This document shows positions 6,744 through 15,070 of a DNA stretch of 23,739 nucleotides, one piece after another. A program made the position numbers and the translations under genes. Position 1 is the first letter of the stretch. Each line of letters starts with the position of its first letter. The DNA is from DATKZS01 sp035527835 [NCBI: bacterium] (GTDB lineage Bacteria > RBG-13-61-14), in assembly GCA_035527835.1 (NCBI GenBank), contig DATKZS010000007.1, positions 1 through 23,739 of the forward strand. Direction: 5' to 3'. A model generated the notes under the pieces. That model saw only the letters and a list, made by a program, of their open reading frames with translations. It was not told the origin of the DNA and did no database searches.

Positions 6744-8699
6744 ATGAGAATATTCATATTGGTCATGGCGGGAGCGGCGCTGGCCGCGCTCAGCGCGCCT
6801 TGGGGCGCGGCGCGGGCGGACCTTAACGATTACGCGTTTCTGCCGCCGGTCCTGGCCGGCGATTCGGTCACGGACCTCGCAGTGACGCCGGACAACCGGT
6901 ACGTGCTGTTGCTGGACAGGGCGGCCAAGTCCTTGCGCTTCGTGGACACCTGGAACTTCGCCCTGCTGGCGGGCAGCACGGCGGCGGTGAAGGTGGACGC
7001 CGGGACGGGCACGGTGCCGCTGTGCCTGGCTCTGTCGCCGGACGGCCAGACCGCCTACGTCGGGCTGGCCTCGGGCCAGGCGGCGGCGGTGGACCTGACC
7101 GGGCTCGCCAGCCTCCTGCCCTTCCACCGGCTCACGGCCGCGCTCACGGTGAAATACTCCGACGTGGCGGCCGGCTCCGCCCTGGACCACATCGCAACCG
7201 TCCCCAACGTCGGGGCCGACTCGGGTTATACCTACGTATTTTTCGGGGCGTCGGCCCAGAATCGGCTCTACTATGCGCGGTTCAAGGGAACGGCCATCAC
7301 CGGAACCGCCACCACTTGGGCGGAGGGCGGCACTCCCCTTGTCCACACCCCGCTCGGCCTGGCCGGGGGCTACAAGACCATGTTCGAGGTTTACAGCACC
7401 GCGGGGGGCGTCTACCTCAAGGCTATAACCTGTAACGACGCCCAGGGCGCCAACGGGGTCTGCGGCACCGCGGGTACGACCCCGGTCCTGGCGGCGCCGG
7501 GCCAGGCGTTCTTCGGCCTGGCCGCGGACCCCAAGGCCGGCGCCTTTGCCGTGACCGCGGACTGGACCGAGGGCTCGCTGTGGGGCATCAACACCACGCT
7601 GCCGGGCGCGCTCTTGTTCGGGAGCTCGGTCGCGATCGCGTCCCAGCCCGTTGACCTGGCCGTGCTGGGAGCGGGCCTTAACCAGAACGCGGCCGTGTTC
7701 GCCGCGGGGGACAGCCCCGCCGCGGGCACGCTGGCCGTGGCCGAGCTCACCGGCTCGACCCCGGAATTCGTCAATCCTCCGCTCGTGCTTGACGCCGGGG
7801 TCCTGGCCGGCCTGACCCTGAGCGTGACCTCGGTCGCCGCTTCCTCCAGCCTGGACCGCTACGCCTACGTCGGCGGCAACTACGCCGGCGCCGCCTACGT
7901 CGCCCCCTTTACCGCCAACCCGCTGATTGACGGGCTCACCGTGATCGAGGGCTTCACCGTGGACTTGGGCTTCACCGTGACCGACGGCTACACCGTGAGC
8001 TTCACGGTGTTCGCCGCGCCCGGCGGGTCCAACGTATCGTACGACATTTACAAAGACACTACCTTCGGGGCGTGGAGCGCCAAGGTGGCAAGCGCGGCCT
8101 CGGTGGCGGAAGGGACGACGGTGGAGGTCCGGATCAGCGCCGCGCTTCTCGCCGAGTGCGAGAACGTGCTCACCGTGATCGCCCAGGATTCATCGTCCCG
8201 GAAAGGGCGCATGGCCATACTGGCCAACAAGGACACCACGCCTCCGGCCCAGTCCTTCTCCCTCGACTTCGGCGACCACAAGCTGCTGGTCTCGTTCACC
8301 GCCTCCGGCCTCTGCGACCTCGCCGCCTATGAGATTTATTACACCACCGACCCGGCCGTGCTCGATTACGACACCCTGTCGGCGCATTACACCCCCATTA
8401 CCATCTCGCCGGCGGCGGGAGACGCCATCCAGGAAACGATCAAGGGCCTCACCAACGGAATAAAATATTTCGTGTACGTGGCGGCCATTGACACCGGGGG
8501 CAAGGCCAGCCTGTCCCGTAAAAGCGCCATGCCCCAGCCAACCCTGACGCTCACCCAGCTCACCGGCGAAAAGGGCGGGGCCAACTGCCTGCCCTCCCTG
8601 GGCGGGAAGCGGCGCGGCGACCCGTGGAGCATGGCGTGGTTCCTGGCGCCGCTCTTGGCGGTGGGCTCGTTCAAACTATTAAGGCGGTGGAAAAGATGA
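6744..8699 (+). CDS. Exported beta-propeller protein with C-terminal sorting tail
   Basis: A 651-residue secreted protein. The start ATG 6744 follows GGAGG (6734-6738) and opens a clear signal peptide (MRIFILVMAGAALAALSAP, cleavage near ARA). The first half contains beta-propeller-type repeats (SVTDLAVTPDNRYVLLLDRA; LCLALSPDGQTAYVGLASG). Beta-sandwich, Fn3-like segments follow, including AYEIYYTTDP, GLTNGIKYFVYVAAID and a local run of GFTV/GYTV words near 7945-8010. The C-terminus is tripartite: a Cys-containing spacer (GANCLPSLGG), GDPWSMAWFLAPLLAVGSF as a single membrane helix, then RRWKR. This resembles JDVT-CTERM-type sorting signals. Likely surface-anchored; ligand unknown. Its TGA overlaps the next ATG. 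Confidence 0.85.
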   Translation: MRIFILVMAGAALAALSAPWGAARADLNDYAFLPPVLAGDSVTDLAVTPDNRYVLLLDRAAKSLRFVDTWNFALLAGSTAAVKVDAGTGTVPLCLALSPDGQTAYVGLASGQAAAVDLTGLASLLPFHRLTAALTVKYSDVAAGSALDHIATVPNVGADSGYTYVFFGASAQNRLYYARFKGTAITGTATTWAEGGTPLVHTPLGLAGGYKTMFEVYSTAGGVYLKAITCNDAQGANGVCGTAGTTPVLAAPGQAFFGLAADPKAGAFAVTADWTEGSLWGINTTLPGALLFGSSVAIASQPVDLAVLGAGLNQNAAVFAAGDSPAAGTLAVAELTGSTPEFVNPPLVLDAGVLAGLTLSVTSVAASSSLDRYAYVGGNYAGAAYVAPFTANPLIDGLTVIEGFTVDLGFTVTDGYTVSFTVFAAPGGSNVSYDIYKDTTFGAWSAKVASAASVAEGTTVEVRISAALLAECENVLTVIAQDSSSRKGRMAILANKDTTPPAQSFSLDFGDHKLLVSFTASGLCDLAAYEIYYTTDPAVLDYDTLSAHYTPITISPAAGDAIQETIKGLTNGIKYFVYVAAIDTGGKASLSRKSAMPQPTLTLTQLTGEKGGANCLPSLGGKRRGDPWSMAWFLAPLLAVGSFKLLRRWKR

Positions 8700-9406
8700 G
8701 GCGTTGGTTATCAGGCGCGTGGCTCGTGGTGGCGGCCGCGGTGTTGTGCGTTCCAGGGGGGCCGGCGGCCAAGGAGAGCGGCGCGGCCCCAGACAACAAC
8801 CTCAAGCGCCGGATCCAGGACTGGCGGGACCGGCAGGACTGGGTGGGAGAAGGCTCGTACGGCTCGGTCACGTTAGATGAGGAGGCGTTCGAGCAGATTT
8901 TCGGTCACCGCTCGTACTCTCTGGTCCGGTTCGGCTGGGGCTGGTATCCGGCGCCCAACCTTTGCCTGGTGGGGGTGGCGGGCGGCATGTACAACGCCGG
9001 CCACTCGGTGGGCTCGATCAGCGGAAAGAGCTCGGGGGAGGCGGTCGAGCTTTACGTTTTGCCCCTGCAATGGAACGTGCGCTACCGCTTTGCGTTCGTG
9101 GAGGACCAGTTTATGGTCCCGTCGGTGTGGGCCGGCGTGGATTATTGGTATTTCCAGGAGCTGAACGAATTCCGCGATAATGTTGACGGTGACAAGAGCG
9201 GCTGGCACTGGGGGGCCGACGTCGCGTTCCTGCTCGACAAGCTGGACCCGGAAGCGGCCCACCATATGAAAATGGACTACGGCATTGACGGGACGTACCT
9301 GGTGGCCGGGTACGAGGCGTTGATGGTGGGGGAGGCCGAGGATGGGCTCAAGTTCTCGGGATCGCTCTACAGCATCGGGCTCCGGTTCGAGGTAGCGGGT
9401 AAGTAA
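8696..9406 (+). CDS. Outer-membrane beta-barrel protein, MXAN_2562-like
   Basis: A 236-residue exported protein starting at ATG 8696, inside the ATGA overlap with the upstream gene. It has a signal peptide (MRRWLSGAWLVVAAAVLCVPGGPA), then alternating aromatic/glycine beta strands (SLVRFGWGWYPAPNLCLVGVAGGMYNAG), a central LQWNVRYRF strand and PSVWAGVDYWYF. KSGWHWGADVAFLLDKLDPEAAHHM is followed by a final strand (FSGSLYSIGLRFEV). The LD-LDP-A-H region and strand pattern are like the MXAN_2562 family of small barrels, though I assign that family from memory. Pairing with the propeller protein suggests both act at the cell surface. Confidence 0.72.
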   Translation: MRRWLSGAWLVVAAAVLCVPGGPAAKESGAAPDNNLKRRIQDWRDRQDWVGEGSYGSVTLDEEAFEQIFGHRSYSLVRFGWGWYPAPNLCLVGVAGGMYNAGHSVGSISGKSSGEAVELYVLPLQWNVRYRFAFVEDQFMVPSVWAGVDYWYFQELNEFRDNVDGDKSGWHWGADVAFLLDKLDPEAAHHMKMDYGIDGTYLVAGYEALMVGEAEDGLKFSGSLYSIGLRFEVAGK

Positions 9407-9409
9407 GCG

Positions 9410-10171
9410 GTGCGCGTGATCAAGCTGGTGCTCGAGTACGACGGTTCCGGGTTCGCCGGGTGGCAGGCCCAGCCGGAGCAGCGCACCGTGCAGGGCGAGC
9501 TGGAGGCGGCGCTTGGCCGGCTGACCGGCGAAACGGTCCGGGTCATTGCCTCCGGACGAACCGACGCCGGAGTGCACGCCCGGGGCCAGGTGGTGAGCTT
9601 CCAGAGCTCAAGCCGTCTCGAGGCCGGCGTGTTCGAACGCGGGCTGAACGCGCTCCTGCCCCGCGACGTGGCCGTGCTCTCGGCCCGGGAAATGGGGCCG
9701 GAGTTCCACGCGCGGCGCGCGGCGCGCGGCAAGACCTATACCTACCAGGTCCTGGACCGGCCCGGGCGGCCGGCGCTGCTCGGCCCAAGGGCCTGGCACG
9801 TGCCCGGGCGCCTGGACGTGGCGGCCATGCGCCGGGCCGCGGCATTACTGATAGGCACGCACGACTTCGAGAGCTTCCGCTCCGCGTCCTGCGAGATGGG
9901 AAGCGCGGTCCGCGACCTGCGCCGGATCGAGATCTACCGCAACCAGCAAGGCGCCCTGGTCATCGAGATGCGGGCCTCGGCCTTTCTCAAGCAGATGGCC
10001 AGGGCCATCGTGGGCACACTGGTGGAAGTCGGGCTGCATAAGCGTGAAGCCGGCGACCTCAGTGCGGTCCTGGCGGCAAGAGATCGGAAAAGGGCCGGGG
10101 CCACCGCCCCTGCCCGCGGGCTTTGCCTGGTCCGGGTGGAATACGAAGACATGATGGAGGAAGAAAAATGA
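9410..10171 (+). CDS. truA: tRNA pseudouridine(38-40) synthase TruA
   Basis: A 253-residue TruA, which converts uridines 38-40 in the tRNA anticodon arm to pseudouridine. The catalytic aspartate is Asp52 in SGRTDAGVHA. Other family blocks are EYDGSGFAGWQAQ, RTVQGELE, FHARRAARGKTYTYQV, GTHDFESFR and FLKQMARAIVGTLVEVG. The GTG start at 9410 gives the conserved short N-terminus before the first strand. It begins 3 bases after the barrel gene stop, and its own stop overlaps the next start (ATGA). It is therefore embedded in an operon of envelope proteins, which is unusual but consistent with co-transcription for convenience. Confidence 0.95.
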   Translation: MRVIKLVLEYDGSGFAGWQAQPEQRTVQGELEAALGRLTGETVRVIASGRTDAGVHARGQVVSFQSSSRLEAGVFERGLNALLPRDVAVLSAREMGPEFHARRAARGKTYTYQVLDRPGRPALLGPRAWHVPGRLDVAAMRRAAALLIGTHDFESFRSASCEMGSAVRDLRRIEIYRNQQGALVIEMRASAFLKQMARAIVGTLVEVGLHKREAGDLSAVLAARDRKRAGATAPARGLCLVRVEYEDMMEEEK

Positions 10172-10734
10172 CACGCATGGAAAAAATCGGGATGGTTGCG
10201 GGGCTTGGCCTGGCGGTCCTGCTGATGGCGGCCTGCGACGACATCTGGGGCCCGATCACGGACAATTCCGCCCCTCCCCCCTCCCCTGAAATCAAGCGGG
10301 CCGCCGCCCCCGCCTCCCTCACCCGGGAGGAGATGGAAGCGGCCTACAATTTCATTCTCTCCACGCGCGCCACTATCCGGGAGATGGCAGGGCACACCCT
10401 GGAGTTGAGGGAAAAGGGCGAGATGAGCCAGTTCGGCGACGCCCGGTCCAAGTTCGTCTTCCAGGCCAAAAACTGGAAGGCGGTGATAGACGGCCGCAAG
10501 GGGACGATTGCCTCCACCGGCGAGACCTATCCGCCGGGACATCCGGCATCGCTTCTGAAGCAGGCCTTCGGCCTGTTGAAACAGGAATTGGATGACTACT
10601 ACAAGGACATAAACGATATGAAGCGGACCACGCCGCCGGCTGACCCCCAGTTGATGGAAACCATGAAAAAGGTCCGCGCCGCGTTGGACCAGCTCGCGCC
10701 GCCTGAGGGCGGGCAGCCCATACCCATCAAGTGA
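10168..10734 (+). CDS. Putative lipoprotein of unknown function
   Basis: A 188-residue protein starting at ATG 10168 in an ATGA overlap with truA. The N-terminus is a lipoprotein signal (IGMVAGLGLAVLLMAAC), with Cys23 as the expected lipidated residue. Asp24-Asp25 follow; in enterobacteria Asp at +2 causes inner-membrane retention, but that rule is not safe here. A Pro/Ser-rich linker (about 30-50) precedes a helical, charged domain (EEMEAAYNFILSTRATIREMAGHTLELREKGE; LLKQELDDYYKDINDMKR). No known family is recognised. It ends 18 bases before the convergent gene at 10753, with no visible terminator between them. Confidence 0.75.
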   Translation: MTRMEKIGMVAGLGLAVLLMAACDDIWGPITDNSAPPPSPEIKRAAAPASLTREEMEAAYNFILSTRATIREMAGHTLELREKGEMSQFGDARSKFVFQAKNWKAVIDGRKGTIASTGETYPPGHPASLLKQAFGLLKQELDDYYKDINDMKRTTPPADPQLMETMKKVRAALDQLAPPEGGQPIPIK

Positions 10735-10752
10735 CTTTCCCGGGGCCGGAGC

Positions 10753-11916
10753 TCAATAGCACTGGAATTTCATGATCGTGCGCTCGTCGGGCTCGAGGAG
10801 CACGTAACGGTTGTCCTCGGTGGGGATGGCCACCCGGAGCGAGCCGTCCACCGGCTTCTCCCACGCCGTCTTCATCTTTTCCAGGTCCACCAGCGTCATT
10901 ACCGAGCGCAGGCCGGACTTCAGGCCCATCACGAACAGGCTGCGGTTGTCCCGGCTGATCTGAATGGAGTAAGGCCTGATGAAGCCGTCCTTGAACAGCG
11001 GGGGCAGATCCTGCCCGCCGCCCTCCAGGAGCTCGAGCGTGCGGTAAACCACGAGCTTCTTGTCCGCGTTCACGTACGCGGTCAAGAGGCCGTCCGGCGA
11101 CACGCAGCCCCCGGTGCCCTGCAGCTCGATCTTTTTCAGGGCGGTCCGGCCGATCAGGAAGATCCGCTCGGCCGCCTGCGTGGTCCGGAAATACTGCGTC
11201 ATCACGTAGTCCGCGTTGTCCGCGACCGAGAGGATCTTGGTGTAGGCCCCCATGTTCCACACCGGCTCGCCCGCGACCGTGTACAGCGCCCCGACCTCGC
11301 CGTCGAAAATGTAATGCTCCAGCGGATCGAAGGTGATGTACCAGAACTGGATGTCCCGCGTCCACAGCTCGCTCAAGTTGCCGTCAAAGCACTTGACCCC
11401 GTGGTGCATGAGCTCGCCGATCAGGATGTAATGGCCCGACGGGCTGAGCTTCGCGTTCTGGTAGCGGTAGGGATTGGGCTTTTGCCAGACGATCTGGCCC
11501 GAGCCGTCGTAGAGGCTTAAGATAAGGTCCATGCTCTCCGTGGTCTTTTTAGGCTTCCGGTCCCACTGGAACAGCACGCGGCTCCCGTCCCAGCTCATGC
11601 TCAGGTCCTGTGCGTGCTTCCACGACGAATCGGACGCGGTCCAGGCCGGATCCCCTTTGTCGCCCCGGAAATAGTAGAGCTTGTCCCGGGTCAGCGCCGC
11701 GACCTCGCCGCTCCTCTTGGCCAGCGAGACGCCCACCAGGCCGCTCGGGAACGCCCGGGTCCACAGCAGCCTCGGAAACACAAGGCCCGCCCCGGGACGG
11801 GCGATCTTCGGCTCCTTGTCCTCGTCCCGCGCCGGCCGCGCCCGCGCGGAGACGAAGATCATCAGGAACGCCGAGGCCAGCGCCAGGGCGCCGATTTTTC
11901 CGCTCCGGTTGTTCAT
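10753..11916 (-). CDS. Exported beta-propeller (WD/PQQ-like) protein, unknown function
   Basis: A 387-residue secreted protein. The start ATG 11916 is set by a strong GAGGAGG (11926-11932) nine bases upstream; a longer in-frame form to 11979 lacks this. The signal peptide is SGKIGALALASAFLMIFVSARA. The mature part has repeated blade-like units about 40-50 residues long: GEVAALTRDKLYYFRGDKG, DLSMSWDGSRVLFQWD, NAKLSPSGHYILIGE, GCVSPDGLLTAYVNADKKLVVY and ISRDNRSLFVMGLKSGLRSV. These fit a six- to eight-bladed propeller. It ends in FQCY. No enzymatic motif is seen; a scaffold or binding role at the envelope is likely. A tandem-armed hairpin (11997-12094) lies just upstream, between this gene and the GT-C gene. 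Confidence 0.75.
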   Translation of the reverse strand: MNNRSGKIGALALASAFLMIFVSARARPARDEDKEPKIARPGAGLVFPRLLWTRAFPSGLVGVSLAKRSGEVAALTRDKLYYFRGDKGDPAWTASDSSWKHAQDLSMSWDGSRVLFQWDRKPKKTTESMDLILSLYDGSGQIVWQKPNPYRYQNAKLSPSGHYILIGELMHHGVKCFDGNLSELWTRDIQFWYITFDPLEHYIFDGEVGALYTVAGEPVWNMGAYTKILSVADNADYVMTQYFRTTQAAERIFLIGRTALKKIELQGTGGCVSPDGLLTAYVNADKKLVVYRTLELLEGGGQDLPPLFKDGFIRPYSIQISRDNRSLFVMGLKSGLRSVMTLVDLEKMKTAWEKPVDGSLRVAIPTEDNRYVLLEPDERTIMKFQCY

Positions 11917-11996
11917 GGGCAAGTACCTCCTCAAGGTTTCGGGTTCTTCACCTTCCAGCGTGGATCCGAAAAATGACATTGGACGGGAACCGGGGG

Positions 11997-12094
11997 CGAG
12001 TAGAGCGTAGAGCGCAGGGCGTAGGGCGTGAAAGACCTATGCTTCGGCGCCGATTTGATTTACGCCCTTCGCCCTTCGCTCTACGCTCTACTCG
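11997..12094. repeat. Tandem-armed hairpin, GTAGAGC family, copy D1
   Basis: A 7-base word (GTAGAGC grading into GTAGGGC) repeats about four and a half times in 11997-12029. The inverted arm is 12062-12094. The arms match at 31 of 33 positions with a 32-base loop. It lies in the 225-bp gap between two leftward genes, about 80 bp upstream of the propeller start. The rest of the gap (12095-12141) shows nothing notable. Confidence 0.87.
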
Positions 12095-12141
12095 ATCCGC
12101 GCCGCACCTATCATCCATTCTCCAGTGCGAAGAACCAGGTT

Positions 12142-13899
12142 TCATGGTCCCGTTCCGGCATGGTCGGGCCCGCCCTCCTTCCGCTCGATTTCCGCGAGGT
12201 CTCTCAGCATGCTCCTGATCCGGATGAGCTCGTCCGGCGACGGCCGGAGCGCGAGGCAGCGCGCCATGGTCCGCCGCGCCTTATCGCCCTCCCCCAGATT
12301 ATACACGTAAAGCGCGGCCAGGTTCTCGCAGGCACTGAGGTGTCCGGGCATCCCGCCCAGCGTCTCCTGGTAATGCGTTTCCGCGAGCCGGTATTTTTTC
12401 AGGAGCGCGTAGGCGCGGGCCAGGTTGTAGTGGACCTCCGGCTCGTCGGGCGCTTTTTTCAGGACTTCCTCCAGGATTTTGACGCCCTGGTCCGTCTGTC
12501 CCCGGTCCACGTAAATCCGGCCCAGGTTGGTCATGGCGGGAAGGTTGCCGGGATCCAGGGCCAGCACCCGCTCGAACGCGGCGGCGCTTTTGCTTTCCCG
12601 GCCCGCTACCCACCACGCCACGCCGAGGTTGGCCCATGAGGTCGGATTGGCCGGCGCCCGCTCGGCCGCCGCCGTCCACAGCGCGGCCTCGCTCTTCCAC
12701 TCGCGGGAGCGGTGGAGGGTCCCGGCCAGCCAGGAACCCAGGATCAGCGCGAGCGCCGCTCCCGCGATGGTCCGGCGGCGGCGGACGAGGGGCGTGGCCG
12801 CGCCTTCGGCCGGCGATGCCAACAGCCATGAGAGAGCTTCCGCCGCCGCCAGCGCCAGCCCCGCCATGCTGAAGTAGGCGCGGTGCTCGGCCATCACGTT
12901 ATGGAGGGGCACGAGGGTCAAGGTGGGCGCGAGCCCCAGTCCGAACCAGCAAAGCCCCGTGAGCAGGAGCGGCTGCTCCCTCCTCGACCGGTATGCGAGG
13001 GCCAGGAGCGCGATCAGAACTCCGGCCGCGGCCAACGCGCGGTAATCGTACCAATGCGCTGAAGGCTCGAGGTCGTGGACCACGGACAGGCCGGCGGGCC
13101 ACAGGAAAAGGCCCAGGTAGGCGAGCGCGGCGCGGGCGCCGGCGGCCAGGTTGGCCGGGATCGGACGGATCGGACGCGCGGGAATCATGACCTCGACCCC
13201 CACCCGCCAACGCACCACCAGGTAGGCCGCGGCCACTAAGATGAACACCAGCGCCGCGCGGCGCATCCGGAATCCGGGCCATCGGTCCTCATGAACGGCG
13301 AGCGCCAACAGCGCGGGAATAAAAGCCGCGGCGAACGCCTCGGACTTGGACAGCAACGCGAGCGCGAGCAGCATTAACGATGCCAGATATGCCGAGAGCC
13401 GCGCCGCTCCCTTGCCCCGCGCCGCCAGGAGCAGAAACAAAATGGACGCCAGGGCGAAGCACGCGGCCAGCAGCGTGGCCCGGCAGCTTATGTAATTCAC
13501 GGCCTCGCTCTGGATCGGATGCAGAACGAAAACGGCCGCCGCGATCAGGGCCTTGCCCTCCGAGCGCGACAACAGCAGGGCCACCCAGAAAAAAAGCGCG
13601 CCGGCGAGGCCGTGGATCATGATGTTGGCCGCGAGCAGGGGGCCCAGAGGGAGCGGCCCGTGGCCGGACTGGAGCGCGAAGCTCAGCAGGGTCAGGGGCC
13701 GGTACTCGGCGACGTTCAGCCCGGAGAACAATTGGGGGTTGGTGAAAATTTCCGGGACCGTGGCCAGGTCGAGCATGGGGTTGTCCACCAGGGAGTGGAA
13801 GTCGTCGAAATGAAAGGCGCCGGGCAGGGCCGGCAGATACACGGCCGCCGCCAGGAGGCCGATGCCGATGCCCGGGAGCAGCGCGTTCCGGGTTTTCAT
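12142..13899 (-). CDS. GT-C-fold membrane glycosyltransferase with C-terminal TPRs (TMTC-like)
   Basis: A 585-residue inner-membrane protein. The start ATG 13899 has AGGTG about 9 bases upstream; GTG 13911 lacks a ribosome site. Residues 10-400 contain about ten hydrophobic helices. The first external loop carries FDDFHSLVDNP with Asp32-Asp33, the acidic pair typical of GT-C transferases. RPLTLLSFALQ, HPIQSEAVNYISCRATLLA and MAEHRAYFSMAGLALA follow, all typical of bacterial relatives of TMTC/DUF1736 proteins. The last 170 residues are TPR units (NLGVAWWVAGRESKSAAAFERVLALDPGN and following). The family is expected to use lipid-linked sugar donors on exported proteins, but donor and target here are unknown. 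The usual SKE motif appears as LSKSEAF. Confidence 0.82.
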   Translation of the reverse strand: MKTRNALLPGIGIGLLAAAVYLPALPGAFHFDDFHSLVDNPMLDLATVPEIFTNPQLFSGLNVAEYRPLTLLSFALQSGHGPLPLGPLLAANIMIHGLAGALFFWVALLLSRSEGKALIAAAVFVLHPIQSEAVNYISCRATLLAACFALASILFLLLAARGKGAARLSAYLASLMLLALALLSKSEAFAAAFIPALLALAVHEDRWPGFRMRRAALVFILVAAAYLVVRWRVGVEVMIPARPIRPIPANLAAGARAALAYLGLFLWPAGLSVVHDLEPSAHWYDYRALAAAGVLIALLALAYRSRREQPLLLTGLCWFGLGLAPTLTLVPLHNVMAEHRAYFSMAGLALAAAEALSWLLASPAEGAATPLVRRRRTIAGAALALILGSWLAGTLHRSREWKSEAALWTAAAERAPANPTSWANLGVAWWVAGRESKSAAAFERVLALDPGNLPAMTNLGRIYVDRGQTDQGVKILEEVLKKAPDEPEVHYNLARAYALLKKYRLAETHYQETLGGMPGHLSACENLAALYVYNLGEGDKARRTMARCLALRPSPDELIRIRSMLRDLAEIERKEGGPDHAGTGP

Positions 13900-13938
13900 G
13901 GGAACGGGCACCTGAATCTTTTTCCAAGGATGGAGCGG

Positions 13939-14033
13939 AAATTGAACCGCCGAGACGCCAGGGCCGCCAAGAATAAATTAATAATATTTTCATTCCAAAT
14001 CTTGGCGGTCTTGGCGTCTTGGCGGTTCAATTT
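13939..14033. repeat. Tandem-armed hairpin, CTTGGCG family, copy A2
   Basis: Arms 13939-13971 and 14001-14033 (33 bases each) match at 30 positions around a 29-base AT-rich loop. The right arm has three CTTGGCG words at 8-9 base spacing. The left arm has their inverted, slightly decayed copies. All three mismatches would be G-U pairs in RNA read from the plus strand. It lies between the MoxR and GT-C genes, both leftward. Confidence 0.88.
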
Positions 14034-14055
14034 CAGCCTCGCTTATGGTTAAGGC

Positions 14056-15030
14056 CTAAATGGGTGCGGGGACGGCTTCGATGATTTCCTCGATCACCTC
14101 GATGGCGGCGCGGCGGCGCTCGTCCAGGGCGCCGGGTCCGGAGGGTATGACGCGGTGGGCCAGGACGGCCACGGCCAGGGACTTGACGTCATCGGGGATG
14201 CAGAATTCCCGGCCGGCGAGCAGGGCCGCGGCCTTGGCGGCCTGCTTGAGGTCCAGGGACCCGCGGGGGCTGACCCCGAGCCGGAGCCGGCCATGGTTCC
14301 GCGACCGGCCGGTGATCTCCAGGATGTAGTCCACGATCTCCGGCGCCATCATGACCGCCTCGACCCGGTCCTGCCACGCCCGCACCTCCTCCGCGTCCAT
14401 CACGGATCCGAAGTCAGCGGCCATGGGGTCCACCCGCCTCCGCGAGAGGATCTTCCGCTCGTCGTCAACCCCGGGATACCCCATGGAAACACTCATCAGG
14501 AACCGGTCGAGCTGGCTGTCCGGCAGCGGGTACGTCCCGTGGTGCTCGATCGGGTTCTGGGTGGCGATCACCATGAACGGCCGCGGCAGCGGGTGGGTCT
14601 CGCCCTCGATGGTCACCTGTCTCTCGCTCATGGCCTCCAACAGCGCGCTCTGGGTGCGGGGCGTGGTGCGGTTGATCTCGTCGGCCAGCACGATGGAGTT
14701 GAAGATGGGGCCGGGCATGAACTTGAACTCGGAGGCCGCCGGCTCGTACACCTTGACCCCCAGGATGTCCGTGGGCAGCAGGTCCGAGGTGAACTGGATG
14801 CGCTGGAAGGAGCAGCGGATGGAACGGGCCAGGGCCTGGGCCAGCGTGGTCTTGCCCACGCCCGGGATGTCCTCGATCAGCAGGTTGCCCCGGGCCAGGA
14901 GAGCGATCACCACCTGCTTCACGACCTCCGGCTTGCCCAGAATCGCCCGGCCAATCGAGTCCGTGAGACGGATGAGCCGGCCCTTCTGGACCGGATCAAC
15001 CGATTTCTTCTCTTTCAACCCTTGCGCCAA
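14056..15030 (-). CDS. MoxR-family AAA+ ATPase
   Basis: A 324-residue AAA+ ATPase. It shows Walker A (EDIPGVGKTT, residues 53-62), Walker B (SIVLADEIN, 112-120) followed by RTTPRTQSALLEAM, sensor ATQNP (155-159), and the C-terminal lid with SPRGSLDLKQAAKA. MoxR proteins act as chaperone-like partners, usually of DUF58 or vWA proteins encoded next door. None is encoded here. I chose the TTG start at 15030 because AAGGAG sits 7 bases upstream. ATG codons at 15066 and 15069 are in frame but have no ribosome site and touch the repeat. A longer reading to 15201 would translate the repeat itself. Target process unknown. Confidence 0.9.
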   Translation of the reverse strand: MAQGLKEKKSVDPVQKGRLIRLTDSIGRAILGKPEVVKQVVIALLARGNLLIEDIPGVGKTTLAQALARSIRCSFQRIQFTSDLLPTDILGVKVYEPAASEFKFMPGPIFNSIVLADEINRTTPRTQSALLEAMSERQVTIEGETHPLPRPFMVIATQNPIEHHGTYPLPDSQLDRFLMSVSMGYPGVDDERKILSRRRVDPMAADFGSVMDAEEVRAWQDRVEAVMMAPEIVDYILEITGRSRNHGRLRLGVSPRGSLDLKQAAKAAALLAGREFCIPDDVKSLAVAVLAHRVIPSGPGALDERRRAAIEVIEEIIEAVPAPI

Positions 15031-15070
15031 ACCCCTGCTCCTTTCACTCTCGTCCAAAATAGACATCATG

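Noticed and set aside
9410-10041. Alternative-frame ORFs across truA
   Set aside because: Arg/Gly/Ala-rich translations typical of off-frame GC-rich sequence; the TruA frame has the catalytic motif and full family length.
13939-14033. Miniature transposon (MITE) with target-site duplication
   Set aside because: No matching direct repeats are visible immediately outside the arms of A2, D1 or E1, and no transposase is present.
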